64,000 bases of DNA, taken from positions 3,358,001-3,422,000 of the forward strand of contig NZ_CP061813.1 in assembly GCF_014784055.1 (NCBI RefSeq), written 5' to 3'. Below are positions 1 to 8,589 of this stretch, piece after piece. Within the stretch, counting starts at the first letter, position 1, and each line of letters starts with the position of its first letter. The position numbers were made by a program, and so were the translations under genes. Under the pieces are notes generated by a model that ran no database searches, had not been told where the DNA came from, and was given only the letters and a program-made list of their open reading frames with translations. Origin of the DNA: Polaribacter haliotis (GTDB lineage: Bacteria > Bacteroidota > Bacteroidia > Flavobacteriales > Flavobacteriaceae).

Positions 1-730
1 TTTGAAGTGATAAACTATCTTTTGAAACAATTTTTATATCGGAAAAAGTATCAAGATCACTTAAATAGGAGGGAGCATCAATTTTAAATTGATAGGCAGG
101 TTTATTAATAGAATTTTCTGAAGTTTTATAAAATGTCATAGCATTATTTGCCAAGAAATCGAATAATGTTGGTCTAATCGTTTTGGCATCTTTCTGAATT
201 TGAAGAATATCAGCAAACTCAGTCACTTTTATTTTTTGTAACTCTTTTTCATTTGAAAGTGAAGCTTTATAATAGGTATGAATTTCTTCGAAAAGCGTGT
301 TTAAATCCCAAGTTCTAAAATCCGTGGAATCTACTTTAATTGCTGTTTGTGTTCGATTATAAAACTTGTATCTATTTTGAGTGTAATATTGCCAATACAA
401 ATTTGCTAAAACGTTTTGCAATACATTTTTTGTAGGAAAACTGCTTTCAGAAATATGTTCTTTAAAGTTGTTAATTACCTTTAATTGCGCGTCTTCTTCC
501 AGCGTTAAAGCAAATTTACTTTTATAAAAAAGCGATTTTATAATTTGCGGAGAATTATTTTCTTTTGTAGCTGAATTGTAAATTTTTTCTACAATTTTTA
601 ATGCTGATTTTGGTAGGTTATCAACCTCAAATTTCTCAACTTCTGTCCAAAGTTTGTCAAAATTATTTTGAGAATTCGTGGTTAGAGAAAATAAGATCAT
701 TAATAGAAAAGTTATTGTTGTGTTTTTCAT
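1..730 (-). CDS. Alpha-2-macroglobulin family protein, N-terminal part (cut by window edge)
   Basis: The frame is open on the minus strand from ATG at 730 to the window edge without a stop, so only about 243 N-terminal residues are visible. The start MKNTTTITFLLMILFSL is a signal peptide, followed by a helical region with the phrases FDKLWTEVEKFE, LPKSALKIVE and SLFYKSKFALTLEEDAQL. I recognise these as the N-terminus of the very large secreted alpha-2-macroglobulin-like proteins of Flavobacteriaceae (often about 1800-2000 residues, MG2 domains further on). Family role: broad protease trapping or envelope protection; here that is inference only, because the diagnostic MG2 and bait regions lie outside. 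The ATG at 730 is chosen because the signal peptide starts there. Confidence 0.8.
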   Translation of the reverse strand, partial: MKNTTITFLLMILFSLTTNSQNNFDKLWTEVEKFEVDNLPKSALKIVEKIYNSATKENNSPQIIKSLFYKSKFALTLEEDAQLKVINNFKEHISESSFPTKNVLQNVLANLYWQYYTQNRYKFYNRTQTAIKVDSTDFRTWDLNTLFEEIHTYYKASLSNEKELQKIKVTEFADILQIQKDAKTIRPTLFDFLANNAMTFYKTSENSINKPAYQFKIDAPSYLSDLDTFSDIKIVSKDSLSLQ

Positions 731-755
731 AATCAAAAGATTTTATGTAACAAAG

Positions 756-794
756 CAAACATAAATCAGGTTTTAAAACTACCCTAAATTAGGG
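756..794 (-). promoter_or_regulatory. Candidate promoter -7 box and palindrome for the macroglobulin-like gene
   Basis: On the minus strand TATGTTTG (756-763) matches the Bacteroidota -7 consensus TAnnTTTG and lies 25 nt before the ATG at 730. The palindrome CCCTAAATTAGGG (782-794, 6-bp arms) sits where the -33 element would be, and no clear TTG is present. It may be an operator. The site is inferred from sequence only. Confidence 0.45.
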
Positions 795-899
795 AACGTT
801 ACTTTTTAGTGTGTAAAACTATTTTTTAGTTGAGTTTACCTCTAAAATAATGATTTTTGTTGAAAGCTTTTGTATTTTTACTTTTTTAAATTTTGTTAG

Positions 900-2261
900 A
901 TGAACATTCATTTTATTGCGATTGGCGGAAGCGCAATGCACAATCTTGCTATAGCTTTACACCAAAAAGGATACCAAGTTTCAGGAAGTGACGATACAAT
1001 TCACAATCCGTCTAAATCTCGTTTAGAAAAGTATGGTTTATTGCCAGAAGAATTTGGTTGGTTTCCAGAAAAAATAGCAACTAATTTAGATGTTATTATT
1101 TTAGGAATGCATGCTAAAAAGGACAATCCAGAATTGTTGAAAGCACAAGAATTAGGATTAAAAATCTATTCTTATCCTGAGTTTTTATATGAGCAATCCA
1201 AAAATAAAACAAGAGTTGTTATTGGTGGTTCTCATGGAAAAACAACGATTACTTCTATGATTTTACACGTGTTAAATTATCACGATAAAGAGGTAGATTA
1301 TATGGTTGGTGCTCAATTAGAAGGTTTTGAAACGATGGTGCATTTAACAGAAGAAAACGATTTTATTGTTTTAGAAGGAGATGAGTATTTGAGTTCGCCA
1401 ATAGATATGCGTCCTAAATTTCATTTATACAAACCGAATATTGCATTGTTAAGTGGAATTGCTTGGGATCATATTAATGTTTTTCCAACTTTTGAAAATT
1501 ATGTGGAGCAGTTTAAAATCTTCACAGATTCCATGGTAAATGGAGGAAGTATGGTCTATAATGAAGAGGATATTGAAGTTAAAAACGTGGTAGAATCATC
1601 TACAAATCATATAAAAAAATACGCATATACAACTCCACAACATTTTATTGAAAACGGAATTACTTATTTAGAAACTTCAGAAGGAAATTTACCACTGGAA
1701 ATTTTCGGAAAACACAATCTTCAGAATTTGGCAGGGGCAAAGTGGATTTGCCAACACATGGGAATTGATGAGGATGATTTTTATGAAGCAATTGCCAATT
1801 TTAAAGGAGCTAGCAAACGTTTAGAGAAAATAGCAGAAAATAATTCTACTGTTATTTTTAAAGATTTTGCACATTCTCCAAGCAAGGTTTCTGCGACTAC
1901 AAATGCTGTTAAAAATCAATATTCTAATAGAACAGTTTTAGCTTGTTTAGAATTGCATACCTATTCTAGTTTAAATGCAGAATTTTTAGCGGAGTATAAA
2001 GGAGCTTTGGATAAAGCAGACGATGCTGTTGTTTTTTATTCGCCACACGCTGTAAAAATTAAGCAGTTAGAAGAAGTTACAAAAGAACAAATTGCTAAAG
2101 CTTTCGAACGAGAAGATTTAATTATTTATACAAATCCTCAAGAATTTAAAGAGTTTCTTTTTAATAGAGATTTAGAGAATTCTGCAGTTGTTTTAATGAG
2201 TTCTGGAAATTATGGTGGTTTAGATTTTGAGGAAGTTAAGAGTTTGGTTTCGGTTTCTTAA
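900..2261 (+). CDS. mpl: UDP-N-acetylmuramate:L-alanyl-gamma-D-glutamyl-meso-diaminopimelate ligase
   Basis: Mpl rejoins the recycled murein tripeptide to UDP-MurNAc in the cytoplasm, bypassing MurC, MurD and MurE. The 453-residue length fits the family (about 450-460). The N-terminal Rossmann-type domain has GGSAMHNLA (residues 9-17), where MurC enzymes carry a Gly-rich UDP-binding loop. The central ATPase domain has the Mur-ligase P-loop GSHGKTT (about 110-116), and the C-terminal domain ends near SSGNYGGL. Mpl rather than MurC is chosen because of the GSHGKTT loop, the loop region MVGAQLEGFETM and the motif FKDFAHSPSKV. It stands alone on the plus strand, converging with the nucleotidyltransferase gene; the 3' ends overlap by 26 bp. 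No strong promoter was found. Confidence 0.88.
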   Translation: MNIHFIAIGGSAMHNLAIALHQKGYQVSGSDDTIHNPSKSRLEKYGLLPEEFGWFPEKIATNLDVIILGMHAKKDNPELLKAQELGLKIYSYPEFLYEQSKNKTRVVIGGSHGKTTITSMILHVLNYHDKEVDYMVGAQLEGFETMVHLTEENDFIVLEGDEYLSSPIDMRPKFHLYKPNIALLSGIAWDHINVFPTFENYVEQFKIFTDSMVNGGSMVYNEEDIEVKNVVESSTNHIKKYAYTTPQHFIENGITYLETSEGNLPLEIFGKHNLQNLAGAKWICQHMGIDEDDFYEAIANFKGASKRLEKIAENNSTVIFKDFAHSPSKVSATTNAVKNQYSNRTVLACLELHTYSSLNAEFLAEYKGALDKADDAVVFYSPHAVKIKQLEEVTKEQIAKAFEREDLIIYTNPQEFKEFLFNRDLENSAVVLMSSGNYGGLDFEEVKSLVSVS

Positions 2262-3348
2262 CACCTAATTGAATTAATTTTTCTTGTTGCCAGTTTTTAT
2301 CAGTAATTCTTTTTAGTAACCATTTTCTGTGCTCTTTGTTAAAAATAGATTTATAGATAATAGACATTCTACTCTTTAAGAAAAGTTCCGTTGATTTTTT
2401 TTTATGATCAGAATTTCTTTTAGATTCATTTATAAGATGTTCGTTATAAATCGCTAAATACTTTTTAGTTTCTGGAGTTTTAGTGTAGTTTAAAGAATTT
2501 ACATTATTAAAAGTAGTGTAGCAAATGGATAAAAAACAATTTAAAGGATTTTGTAAAGTGTCAAATTTCTGAAATGCATCTATTGCAGTAGTCTTCTTAG
2601 AAAGTAAAAAAACATCATACGCATTTCTTAAAGCAATATTTTTATAATGAAAACCTGCATCATTAATCTGTTTTGCAATTATGGATAATGACAATTGATT
2701 TTCAAAACTCATTACAGTTATTCCATTTATATTTTGTGCAGTTTTTTTTACAAAATTGTAATTAAATTCTTTGGCATATTTTTCAAGTAATAACTCTTTA
2801 TGAATTTCTACAGCAGCAATTCTATTTTCTTTTTGTAATCTTGGATAATGTTTAAATTGAGGGAAATCATAATCGCTTTTTATTACTTTAGCGTAATTAT
2901 TTGCAGTTAAAACCTCAATTGCATAAAGATAATCTTCTTTTGAGAAAATAAAATCGATATCTCCCACCATTCTTTCTGCGATATCTTCATACAAACCTTC
3001 CAATAAATTTCCAGTTCCTTTTAAAAAAATAGGCGTAATGTTATGTGAAAGTAGAAGTTCGTTTATTTCCTTTGCTTGCGAAATTATTTGTTCGTTTCTT
3101 TCTCTGTTTAAATTGGTGATATGTTGCATGTATTCCACCAATTCTTCAGGTAAATACAATAGAAAATTAGCGCGTTTTAAATTGCAATACAAAGTAGGAA
3201 AAACATAATGGGCAGTGCTTATTTTTACAACTGCATCCCAAGCTATTTCTTGGGTTTTTAGTTGTTGTTCAACTTCGTGTTTATTTTTTTTTTCCAAAGA
3301 AATTGTTAAACATTTGGCTACAAAAAATAAGGTTTCTTTATAATTCAT
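2236..3348 (-). CDS. Nucleotidyltransferase family protein (NTP_transf_5-like)
   Basis: This is a minimal nucleotidyltransferase of the PF14907 type. Counted from ATG 3348, it shows IFLKGTGNLL (about 107-116) followed by a D-I-D pair (about 130-132) in a VGDIDFIF context, the metal-binding carboxylates of the fold. The C-terminal half is helical and Lys-rich. An upstream in-frame ATG at 3375 would lengthen the overlap with the preceding kinase-like gene to 38 bp; I prefer 3348 (11-bp overlap) because similarity seems to begin at MNYKETL, but this is not proven. Proteins of this family occur beside HPr-kinase-like proteins in some lasso-peptide clusters. Here the overlap implies translational coupling with such a kinase; the substrate is unknown. 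Confidence 0.7.
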   Translation of the reverse strand: MNYKETLFFVAKCLTISLEKKNKHEVEQQLKTQEIAWDAVVKISTAHYVFPTLYCNLKRANFLLYLPEELVEYMQHITNLNRERNEQIISQAKEINELLLSHNITPIFLKGTGNLLEGLYEDIAERMVGDIDFIFSKEDYLYAIEVLTANNYAKVIKSDYDFPQFKHYPRLQKENRIAAVEIHKELLLEKYAKEFNYNFVKKTAQNINGITVMSFENQLSLSIIAKQINDAGFHYKNIALRNAYDVFLLSKKTTAIDAFQKFDTLQNPLNCFLSICYTTFNNVNSLNYTKTPETKKYLAIYNEHLINESKRNSDHKKKSTELFLKSRMSIIYKSIFNKEHRKWLLKRITDKNWQQEKLIQLGVKKPKPNS

Positions 3349-4477
3349 TATTAAATATTTTAGAAACTGTAGCAATCATTTTTTTGTTATCTGAGTACGT
3401 TATTTGATGACAATTTAATGCAGAAAACCAATTTAAAAAAGCTTCTGCATTTTGTTTAATGGGCGACAACCAAGAATCTGGAACAAGTTGTTGGAAAGCA
3501 TCAATTTTAGATATTTTTTGATACTGTAAATCTGCTTTTTCTTCATATTTAATAAAGACCAAATCTTCACAAGTTTTATGAGCAGAAAAATTAGAATTAT
3601 TTGGTTTTATATATCTTACAATTTTATTCAACCTTTTAAAATGGTATTCTGCTGATTTCTCCAATTCAGGATATATTGGGAGTAATGTTTCTACACTGTT
3701 TTTTTTAATTGATATGGAAGCAGGAAAACTATACACTTCTTTATTTTTAGCATCTAGAGGTACAAAATCGTCTGCTAAACAGGTAAAACCATTTGCTTGT
3801 AAAAGTGCTAAAGAGGTGCTTTTTCCATTACCAGAATCGCCACAAAATAAAATACTTTTATCGCCATTAGAAACTGCAGAAGCATGAAAAACACCTAGCC
3901 ATTCTTTTTCTTCTTTTTGATGAATTTTCTGAATGAGTTCCATAGAAAATTTTCCTTGAAAGAAATGAATTTCTTTCTTAGACCAAGCTCCAATAAACTC
4001 TTTATCATTATAAAAGAAAACAAAGTTATTATTTATAAAAACGATAAAATTATAGTTGTAATCTAAGGTATGTTCGATTTCTAAATGCTCGAATTTTGGA
4101 TGTACGAGATACAATTCGTATTCAGTGGAAAAATCAACCTTAAAAATAATGTTGTTTATTTTGTAGTACTTTGTGTATTCGAATTCTTTTGGCTTTCTAA
4201 TATCTCTATAATCATTAATTAAGCTTGGGTCTACAACTGTTTTTGGTTCGTAAATTTTACTTTCTAAGTCTAAAACGAAATCAATTGCTTTTTCTAAAGG
4301 AACAGATAGTTTTTTACTTAATGCAGTAGCAATTTCATTTACAGGAATCCCTTTACTAATTCTTTTTAGAATATCTGCAGTGGTGTTTTCTAAAATTAAG
4401 TATTCGTTGCTTTTTTCAAACCAAACTATAGTTTTTCCTTCAACAGTTTTATATAAAAAATGTGGCTCTGTATTCAT
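3338..4477 (-). CDS. PqqD-like / HPr-kinase-like fusion protein
   Basis: The first 80 residues resemble a PqqD/RiPP-recognition-element fold: a beta-rich start (FLYKTVEGKTIVWFE), then a winged-helix-like stretch with TADILKRISKG. The C-terminal part is HPr-kinase-like: HAS (198-200), a P-loop GDSGNGKST (213-221) and ADDFVPLD (about 235-242), equivalent to the catalytic and metal-binding aspartates of HPrK/P. Bona fide HPr kinases sense metabolism in Firmicutes; relatives in peptide clusters phosphorylate or otherwise modify peptides. The downstream nucleotidyltransferase gene overlaps its 3' end, suggesting one two-enzyme module. A good promoter lies directly upstream. The actual substrate is not visible, and no precursor peptide gene was found nearby. 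Confidence 0.7.
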   Translation of the reverse strand: MNTEPHFLYKTVEGKTIVWFEKSNEYLILENTTADILKRISKGIPVNEIATALSKKLSVPLEKAIDFVLDLESKIYEPKTVVDPSLINDYRDIRKPKEFEYTKYYKINNIIFKVDFSTEYELYLVHPKFEHLEIEHTLDYNYNFIVFINNNFVFFYNDKEFIGAWSKKEIHFFQGKFSMELIQKIHQKEEKEWLGVFHASAVSNGDKSILFCGDSGNGKSTSLALLQANGFTCLADDFVPLDAKNKEVYSFPASISIKKNSVETLLPIYPELEKSAEYHFKRLNKIVRYIKPNNSNFSAHKTCEDLVFIKYEEKADLQYQKISKIDAFQQLVPDSWLSPIKQNAEAFLNWFSALNCHQITYSDNKKMIATVSKIFNNEL

Positions 4478-4483
4478 AAGGAA

Positions 4484-4513
4484 TAAAGGTACTTATTTTC
4501 TAATCTTGTTCAA
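4484..4513 (-). promoter_or_regulatory. Promoter of the PqqD/HPr-kinase-like gene
   Basis: Minus strand: TTG (RC of CAA at 4511-4513), a 19-nt spacer, then TACCTTTA (RC of 4484-4491), a one-mismatch match to the Bacteroidota consensus TTG-N(17-23)-TAnnTTTG. The ATG lies at 4477, so the leader would be nearly absent. It sits after the upstream operon's hairpin, so this module has its own start. Confidence 0.6.
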
Positions 4514-4561
4514 AATAAAAAGGTTCCGAAAAAAAGAGTCGCTTTTATTTTTTTTAATATA

Positions 4562-4610
4562 TATAAAAGCAAAAGGCGATAATTTTAAATTATCGCCTTT
4601 TGCTTTTATA
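4562..4610 (-). terminator. Long hairpin terminator after the ompH operon
   Basis: The stem is a perfect 22-bp inverted repeat (4562-4583 with 4589-4610) with a 5-nt loop; the inner arms read GGCGATAAT and ATTATCGCC. It lies 42 bp downstream of the second OmpH gene and is followed on the minus strand by an A/T-rich tail. The length and perfection are unusual for a simple terminator. Confidence 0.7.
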
Positions 4611-4651
4611 AGTTTTGCAGTATTTATATTATACCCAACAAAAACCTGTTA

Positions 4652-5182
4652 TTATTTTGTTGCTTCCGTTTTCGGTTTATCTTTTAGTAAACCTAACTTC
4701 GCTTTTACTGCATCATAAATGTCTTCACCTTTTTTAACAATTAAAGATTTTGCATCAAAAACATATAAAATTCCTTTAGCAGCAGCAACCTCTTCAATTG
4801 CTTTTTCAGCTTTCTTTACGATAGGTTGTAATTCTTCTGCTTGCTTTTTTTGCATTTCTTGATATGCAGTTTGTTGAGCTTGCTCGTATCTAGCTCTATC
4901 TACTTGAACTTCTTCTGCTCTTTTTTTGTTAGTATCTGGAGTTTGAGTTCCTTGTTCTGCAGTATACTTTTGGTATTTTGCTTCCAATTTCTTCTTCATT
5001 CCTTCAATTTCACTTTGATAAGATTTTCCTAACTTTTCTAAAGTAACGCTTAAGGCTCTAGTTTGTGGCATATTATCAATTACTCTTTGGTAATCTACAT
5101 GACCTATTTTTTGTGCATTTGCAACACCAGCTACTCCTAAAGTAAATACAGCAATTAATAGTAACGTTTTTAAATTTTTCAT
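4652..5182 (-). CDS. OmpH/Skp family periplasmic chaperone (second copy)
   Basis: This 176-residue protein starts with a signal peptide (MKNLKTLLLIAVFTLGVAG, cut near VANAQ) and continues KIGHVDYQRVIDNMPQ, the typical start of Skp/OmpH proteins. A long charged alpha-helical coiled coil follows (about 45-115, rich in K, E and Q), matching the tentacles of Skp. It should keep unfolded outer-membrane proteins soluble in the periplasm on the way to BamA. It is the last gene of the bamA operon, 12 bp after the first ompH paralogue, and is followed by the long hairpin at 4562-4610. Confidence 0.88.
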   Translation of the reverse strand: MKNLKTLLLIAVFTLGVAGVANAQKIGHVDYQRVIDNMPQTRALSVTLEKLGKSYQSEIEGMKKKLEAKYQKYTAEQGTQTPDTNKKRAEEVQVDRARYEQAQQTAYQEMQKKQAEELQPIVKKAEKAIEEVAAAKGILYVFDAKSLIVKKGEDIYDAVKAKLGLLKDKPKTEATK

Positions 5183-5194
5183 TCTTGTTTTAAT

Positions 5195-5992
5195 TTAATT
5201 ATTATTCTCGTCTTTTTTTTCTTGTTCTTTCTTTTGATCTTCTTTCTTTTTCTTTAGCGCTTCTTTTTTCTTACGTAATAGTTCTCTTTTTTCTTCTCTT
5301 TTTTTTAGTAACTCATTTCTACGATTTTCTAACGCTTTTTTCTTAGCTTCTTTTTCCGAAAGTTTTTTTGCAACAATTGCTTCTTTCTTCGCTATTGCCT
5401 CTTTTTGCTGAGTTGTTAGCTCATTTGGTGCATTCTTTCTTTCTTCCTTTTTTGCGTTTTTTTGATCTACTAACCTTGTTCTATCAATAGTTCCTAAAAC
5501 GAGGTCGCTAATATCGTATTTTTTATTTGAATATAGCATTACTAAGTCACTAGATTTATCAAAAACAAAGTCATATTTTTTTCTAGCAGAAATACTTTGT
5601 ATTGCATTGTAAACTTGATCTTGAATTGGTTTTACTAACTGCTTTCTTAATAAAAACATATCTCCTTTAGGACCAAAGTACAAAGATTCTAATCTCCTAA
5701 GCTCATCTTGTTTTAAAGCAATTTCTTCTTCTTTTTCTTCTATTAAGTCTTTAGTAAGAATTGCTTTTTCATTTGCTAAATCGCTTTTTAATACTTCTAT
5801 GTGTCTCGCTTCTTTATCTAAAGTTTGTCTCCATTTTACAACTTTTTCATCTAAAGTGTTTTGTGCTTCTAAATATTCTGGAACATTTTCTAGAATGTAT
5901 TCCATATCTATATAAGCAATTATTTGACTTCTCTGCGACCAAGAAATACTTACACTAAGTAAAAGAACGATTGATAAAAATATTTTTTTCAT
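5195..5992 (-). CDS. OmpH/Skp family periplasmic chaperone with long basic/acidic tail
   Basis: The 265-residue protein has a signal peptide (MKKIFLSIVLLLSVSISWSQ) and then IIAYIDMEYILENVPEY, the OmpH start motif. A coiled coil spans about 45-110. After residue 185 there is a roughly 80-residue tail composed almost entirely of K, E, A, R and N, which is not part of classical Skp and is probably a highly charged helix or a disordered tail. It follows bamA by 64 bp and precedes a shorter paralogue, so the operon encodes two chaperones for outer-membrane protein delivery. Confidence 0.87.
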   Translation of the reverse strand: MKKIFLSIVLLLSVSISWSQRSQIIAYIDMEYILENVPEYLEAQNTLDEKVVKWRQTLDKEARHIEVLKSDLANEKAILTKDLIEEKEEEIALKQDELRRLESLYFGPKGDMFLLRKQLVKPIQDQVYNAIQSISARKKYDFVFDKSSDLVMLYSNKKYDISDLVLGTIDRTRLVDQKNAKKEERKNAPNELTTQQKEAIAKKEAIVAKKLSEKEAKKKALENRRNELLKKREEKRELLRKKKEALKKKKEDQKKEQEKKDENNN

Positions 5993-6056
5993 TTGTATAA
6001 AGTGTTAGAAAAAACCGTGCCAAAAAAACTTTCGACATTACAAATGTACAGTTTTC

Positions 6057-8582
6057 TTAGAATTGTCTTCCGATAATAAAATGTGTTTGCCAGCCAGATT
6101 TTTCAGATTGTCCTGGTAATGGATCGAATCCATGTGCAAAATCGATTCCTAATAAACCGAATGCAGGCATAAAGATTCTTACACCTAAACCAGCTGAACG
6201 TTTTACTTTAAACGGATTAAAATCTCTAAAATTGTCATAAGAATTACCTGCTTCTAAAAAACCTAATGTATAAATAGATGCAGATGGCGAATCTGTAATC
6301 GAGTATCTTAATTCTAACTGAAATTTGTTATAAATTGTACCACCTTCAATTGAAGACAGTCTGTTATTCTCATATCCTCTTAATCCAACAACTTCTCTAC
6401 CATCTAATTGAAAAACGGCAATTCCATCTCCACCAACAAAATATCTTTCGAATGGAGATTGCCCTAATTCATTATTATAGAATCCTAAATATCCTAATTC
6501 TGCATTAGACATTAATACTAATTTATCTGTAAAAGAAGTGTACCATTTCCCTTTTGCATTTAATTTATAATATTCTAGCCACTTATATTTTTCTGCTGGT
6601 TCTAAACCAGAATAATCTTTATTATTTAAAAGAGAGTAAGGTAATGTTGCTTTTACTCCAAAAGAAAATTCAGAACCATATGTTGGGAAAATTAAACTTG
6701 GTCCAGCAGAATTTCTAGAAAGATTAGCGTTATAAGACAAATTATTTAATGTTCCATTACTTAATACATCTGCACCAACTCTAAAACCGTAATTATTTAA
6801 TTTAAAACTTTGGTAAGAAATTGTTTGCGATAATTGGAAATAATCGTCAGGCCATTTTAAACGTTCTCCTAAACCTATAGAAGCTCCAATAATACCTAAA
6901 CTTCTACTCTTATCAACATCAAAAGTTTGAGGGTTTAACTGAAACTGATTTGAGGAATAAATAGAGAAAGATAAAGATCTTGGTTTTTTACCACCTAACC
7001 ATGGCTCTGTAAATGAAAAGCTATAGGTGTTAAATGTTCTACTTGATTGTAGTCTTAAAGAAAGTTTTTGACCATCTCCCATTGGTAATGGTTTATAGGC
7101 TTCTTTTTTGAAAATATTTCTGATAGAAAAATTATTAAAAGATAATCCTAGGGTTCCAATAAAAGAACCACCTCCATAACCACCTTGTAATTCAATTTGG
7201 CTACCACCTTTTTCAACAACATTAAAATTAATGTCTGTTGTTTTATTTTGATAATCTGGAACCACATCTGGAGTTACATTCTGGTCGAAGAAACCTAATT
7301 GACCAATTTCTCTAATAGATCTAATAATTTCCTTTCTACTAAATAAGCTTCCTGGTTTTACACGTAATTCTCTAAAAAGTACATGATCGTTCGTTTTATC
7401 GTTTCCGGTAACAGTAACTTTTTTAATACGAGCTTTTTCGTCTTCTCTAATTCTAATTTCTACAGTAATCGAGTCGTTTTCTACTTTTGTTTCAACAGCA
7501 TTTACTTGCGAGAATAAGAAACCATTGTCTTGGTAAGTTGTAGATATATCAAAAGAAGTTGGAGTTCCATCGCCTTTTACACGTTCTTTTAAAACGGCTC
7601 CATTGTAAATATCTCCTTTGTCTATTCTTAAAACTTGATTTAATTGTTCGTCTGTATATTCTTTATTACCAACAAATAAGATTTCTGCAAAACGATATTG
7701 TCTACCTTCTTCTAAGTTAATATTTATGTTGATGGTGTTATCATCGTTCCATGTCATACTTTCACTTAGAACACGAGCATCTCTATAACCCAATCTACTA
7801 TATTTATCTATAATACTTTCTAAATCTTCTTGGTAATCTTCTTCTATATATTTTGATGATTTCCAGAAACGTCCAAAGAATTTCTCCTTGGTATTCTTCA
7901 TCGCTTTTCTTAAATTTCTTGCAGAAAGAGCTTTGTTTCCAGTGAAAATAATGTCTTTTATTTTAATTCTTTTTCCTTTATCAATAAAAACAGACATGTT
8001 TACTGTGTTAATATCGGAAGTATCTTTCCTAACATCTATAGAGACTTTGGTTTTTAAGAAACCTTTATCTGTATATTTTTTTGCGAAGTAGTTTTTAGTA
8101 GTTACAAGTAGGTTATCTGTAACCATTACTCCTAATTTTAATTCAGCTTCTTTAATAAGTTCTTTTGCTTTGGAACGTTTTATTCCATTTATATTTACCT
8201 GATTTAATTGTGGTAATTCTTGTACATCAAATTGAAGGTAAACTGTGTTTCCATCTACTTTGGCTAAATAAACATCTACGTCGCTAAATTGTTTACTTTC
8301 GTATAACTTTTTAATTGCACTTGTTAATTTATCTCCAGGAAGTTTAATAGGTTGCCCATATCTAAGACCAGTAAAAACCCGCACAGTTTCTTCACTAAAT
8401 TTTTGAAGACCAGTAACAGAAACACCACCTAAAATGTATTCTTTGCCTTTTTCGAAACTAATATTACTGTTAGATATCGTATCTTTTTTGACTACGGATA
8501 CACTATCGTTTTTAACTTGTGCAGTTGTGCTATAAGTAAAAAATAGTGCTGTAAACACTATTGTGGCAGAAAGTAATTTCAT
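6057..8582 (-). CDS. bamA: Outer-membrane protein assembly factor BamA
   Basis: BamA inserts beta-barrel proteins into the outer membrane. The 841-residue protein has a signal peptide (MKLLSATIVFTALFFTYSTTAQ) and POTRA repeats over about residues 40-440 (for example GVSVTGLQKFSEETV, QVNINGIKRSKAKEL and KKVTVTGNDKTNDHV). The C-terminal 16-strand barrel includes GGYGGGSFIGTLGLSF and the lid-type motif FVGGDGIAVFQLDGREVVGLRGYENN, of which the VGLRGYEN part corresponds to the conserved VRGY region. The open frame extends upstream to 8621, but ATG 8582 gives a proper signal peptide and lies 7 bp after the uppS stop, so I take 8582. Confidence 0.95.
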   Translation of the reverse strand: MKLLSATIVFTALFFTYSTTAQVKNDSVSVVKKDTISNSNISFEKGKEYILGGVSVTGLQKFSEETVRVFTGLRYGQPIKLPGDKLTSAIKKLYESKQFSDVDVYLAKVDGNTVYLQFDVQELPQLNQVNINGIKRSKAKELIKEAELKLGVMVTDNLLVTTKNYFAKKYTDKGFLKTKVSIDVRKDTSDINTVNMSVFIDKGKRIKIKDIIFTGNKALSARNLRKAMKNTKEKFFGRFWKSSKYIEEDYQEDLESIIDKYSRLGYRDARVLSESMTWNDDNTINININLEEGRQYRFAEILFVGNKEYTDEQLNQVLRIDKGDIYNGAVLKERVKGDGTPTSFDISTTYQDNGFLFSQVNAVETKVENDSITVEIRIREDEKARIKKVTVTGNDKTNDHVLFRELRVKPGSLFSRKEIIRSIREIGQLGFFDQNVTPDVVPDYQNKTTDINFNVVEKGGSQIELQGGYGGGSFIGTLGLSFNNFSIRNIFKKEAYKPLPMGDGQKLSLRLQSSRTFNTYSFSFTEPWLGGKKPRSLSFSIYSSNQFQLNPQTFDVDKSRSLGIIGASIGLGERLKWPDDYFQLSQTISYQSFKLNNYGFRVGADVLSNGTLNNLSYNANLSRNSAGPSLIFPTYGSEFSFGVKATLPYSLLNNKDYSGLEPAEKYKWLEYYKLNAKGKWYTSFTDKLVLMSNAELGYLGFYNNELGQSPFERYFVGGDGIAVFQLDGREVVGLRGYENNRLSSIEGGTIYNKFQLELRYSITDSPSASIYTLGFLEAGNSYDNFRDFNPFKVKRSAGLGVRIFMPAFGLLGIDFAHGFDPLPGQSEKSGWQTHFIIGRQF

Positions 8583-8589
8583 AAAAAAT

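Noticed and set aside
4380..4718. Plus-strand 112-codon ORF over the ompH hairpin
   Set aside because: It overlaps the HPr-kinase-like gene, the hairpin and the OmpH gene in antisense and has a composition typical of reading through AT-rich hairpins.
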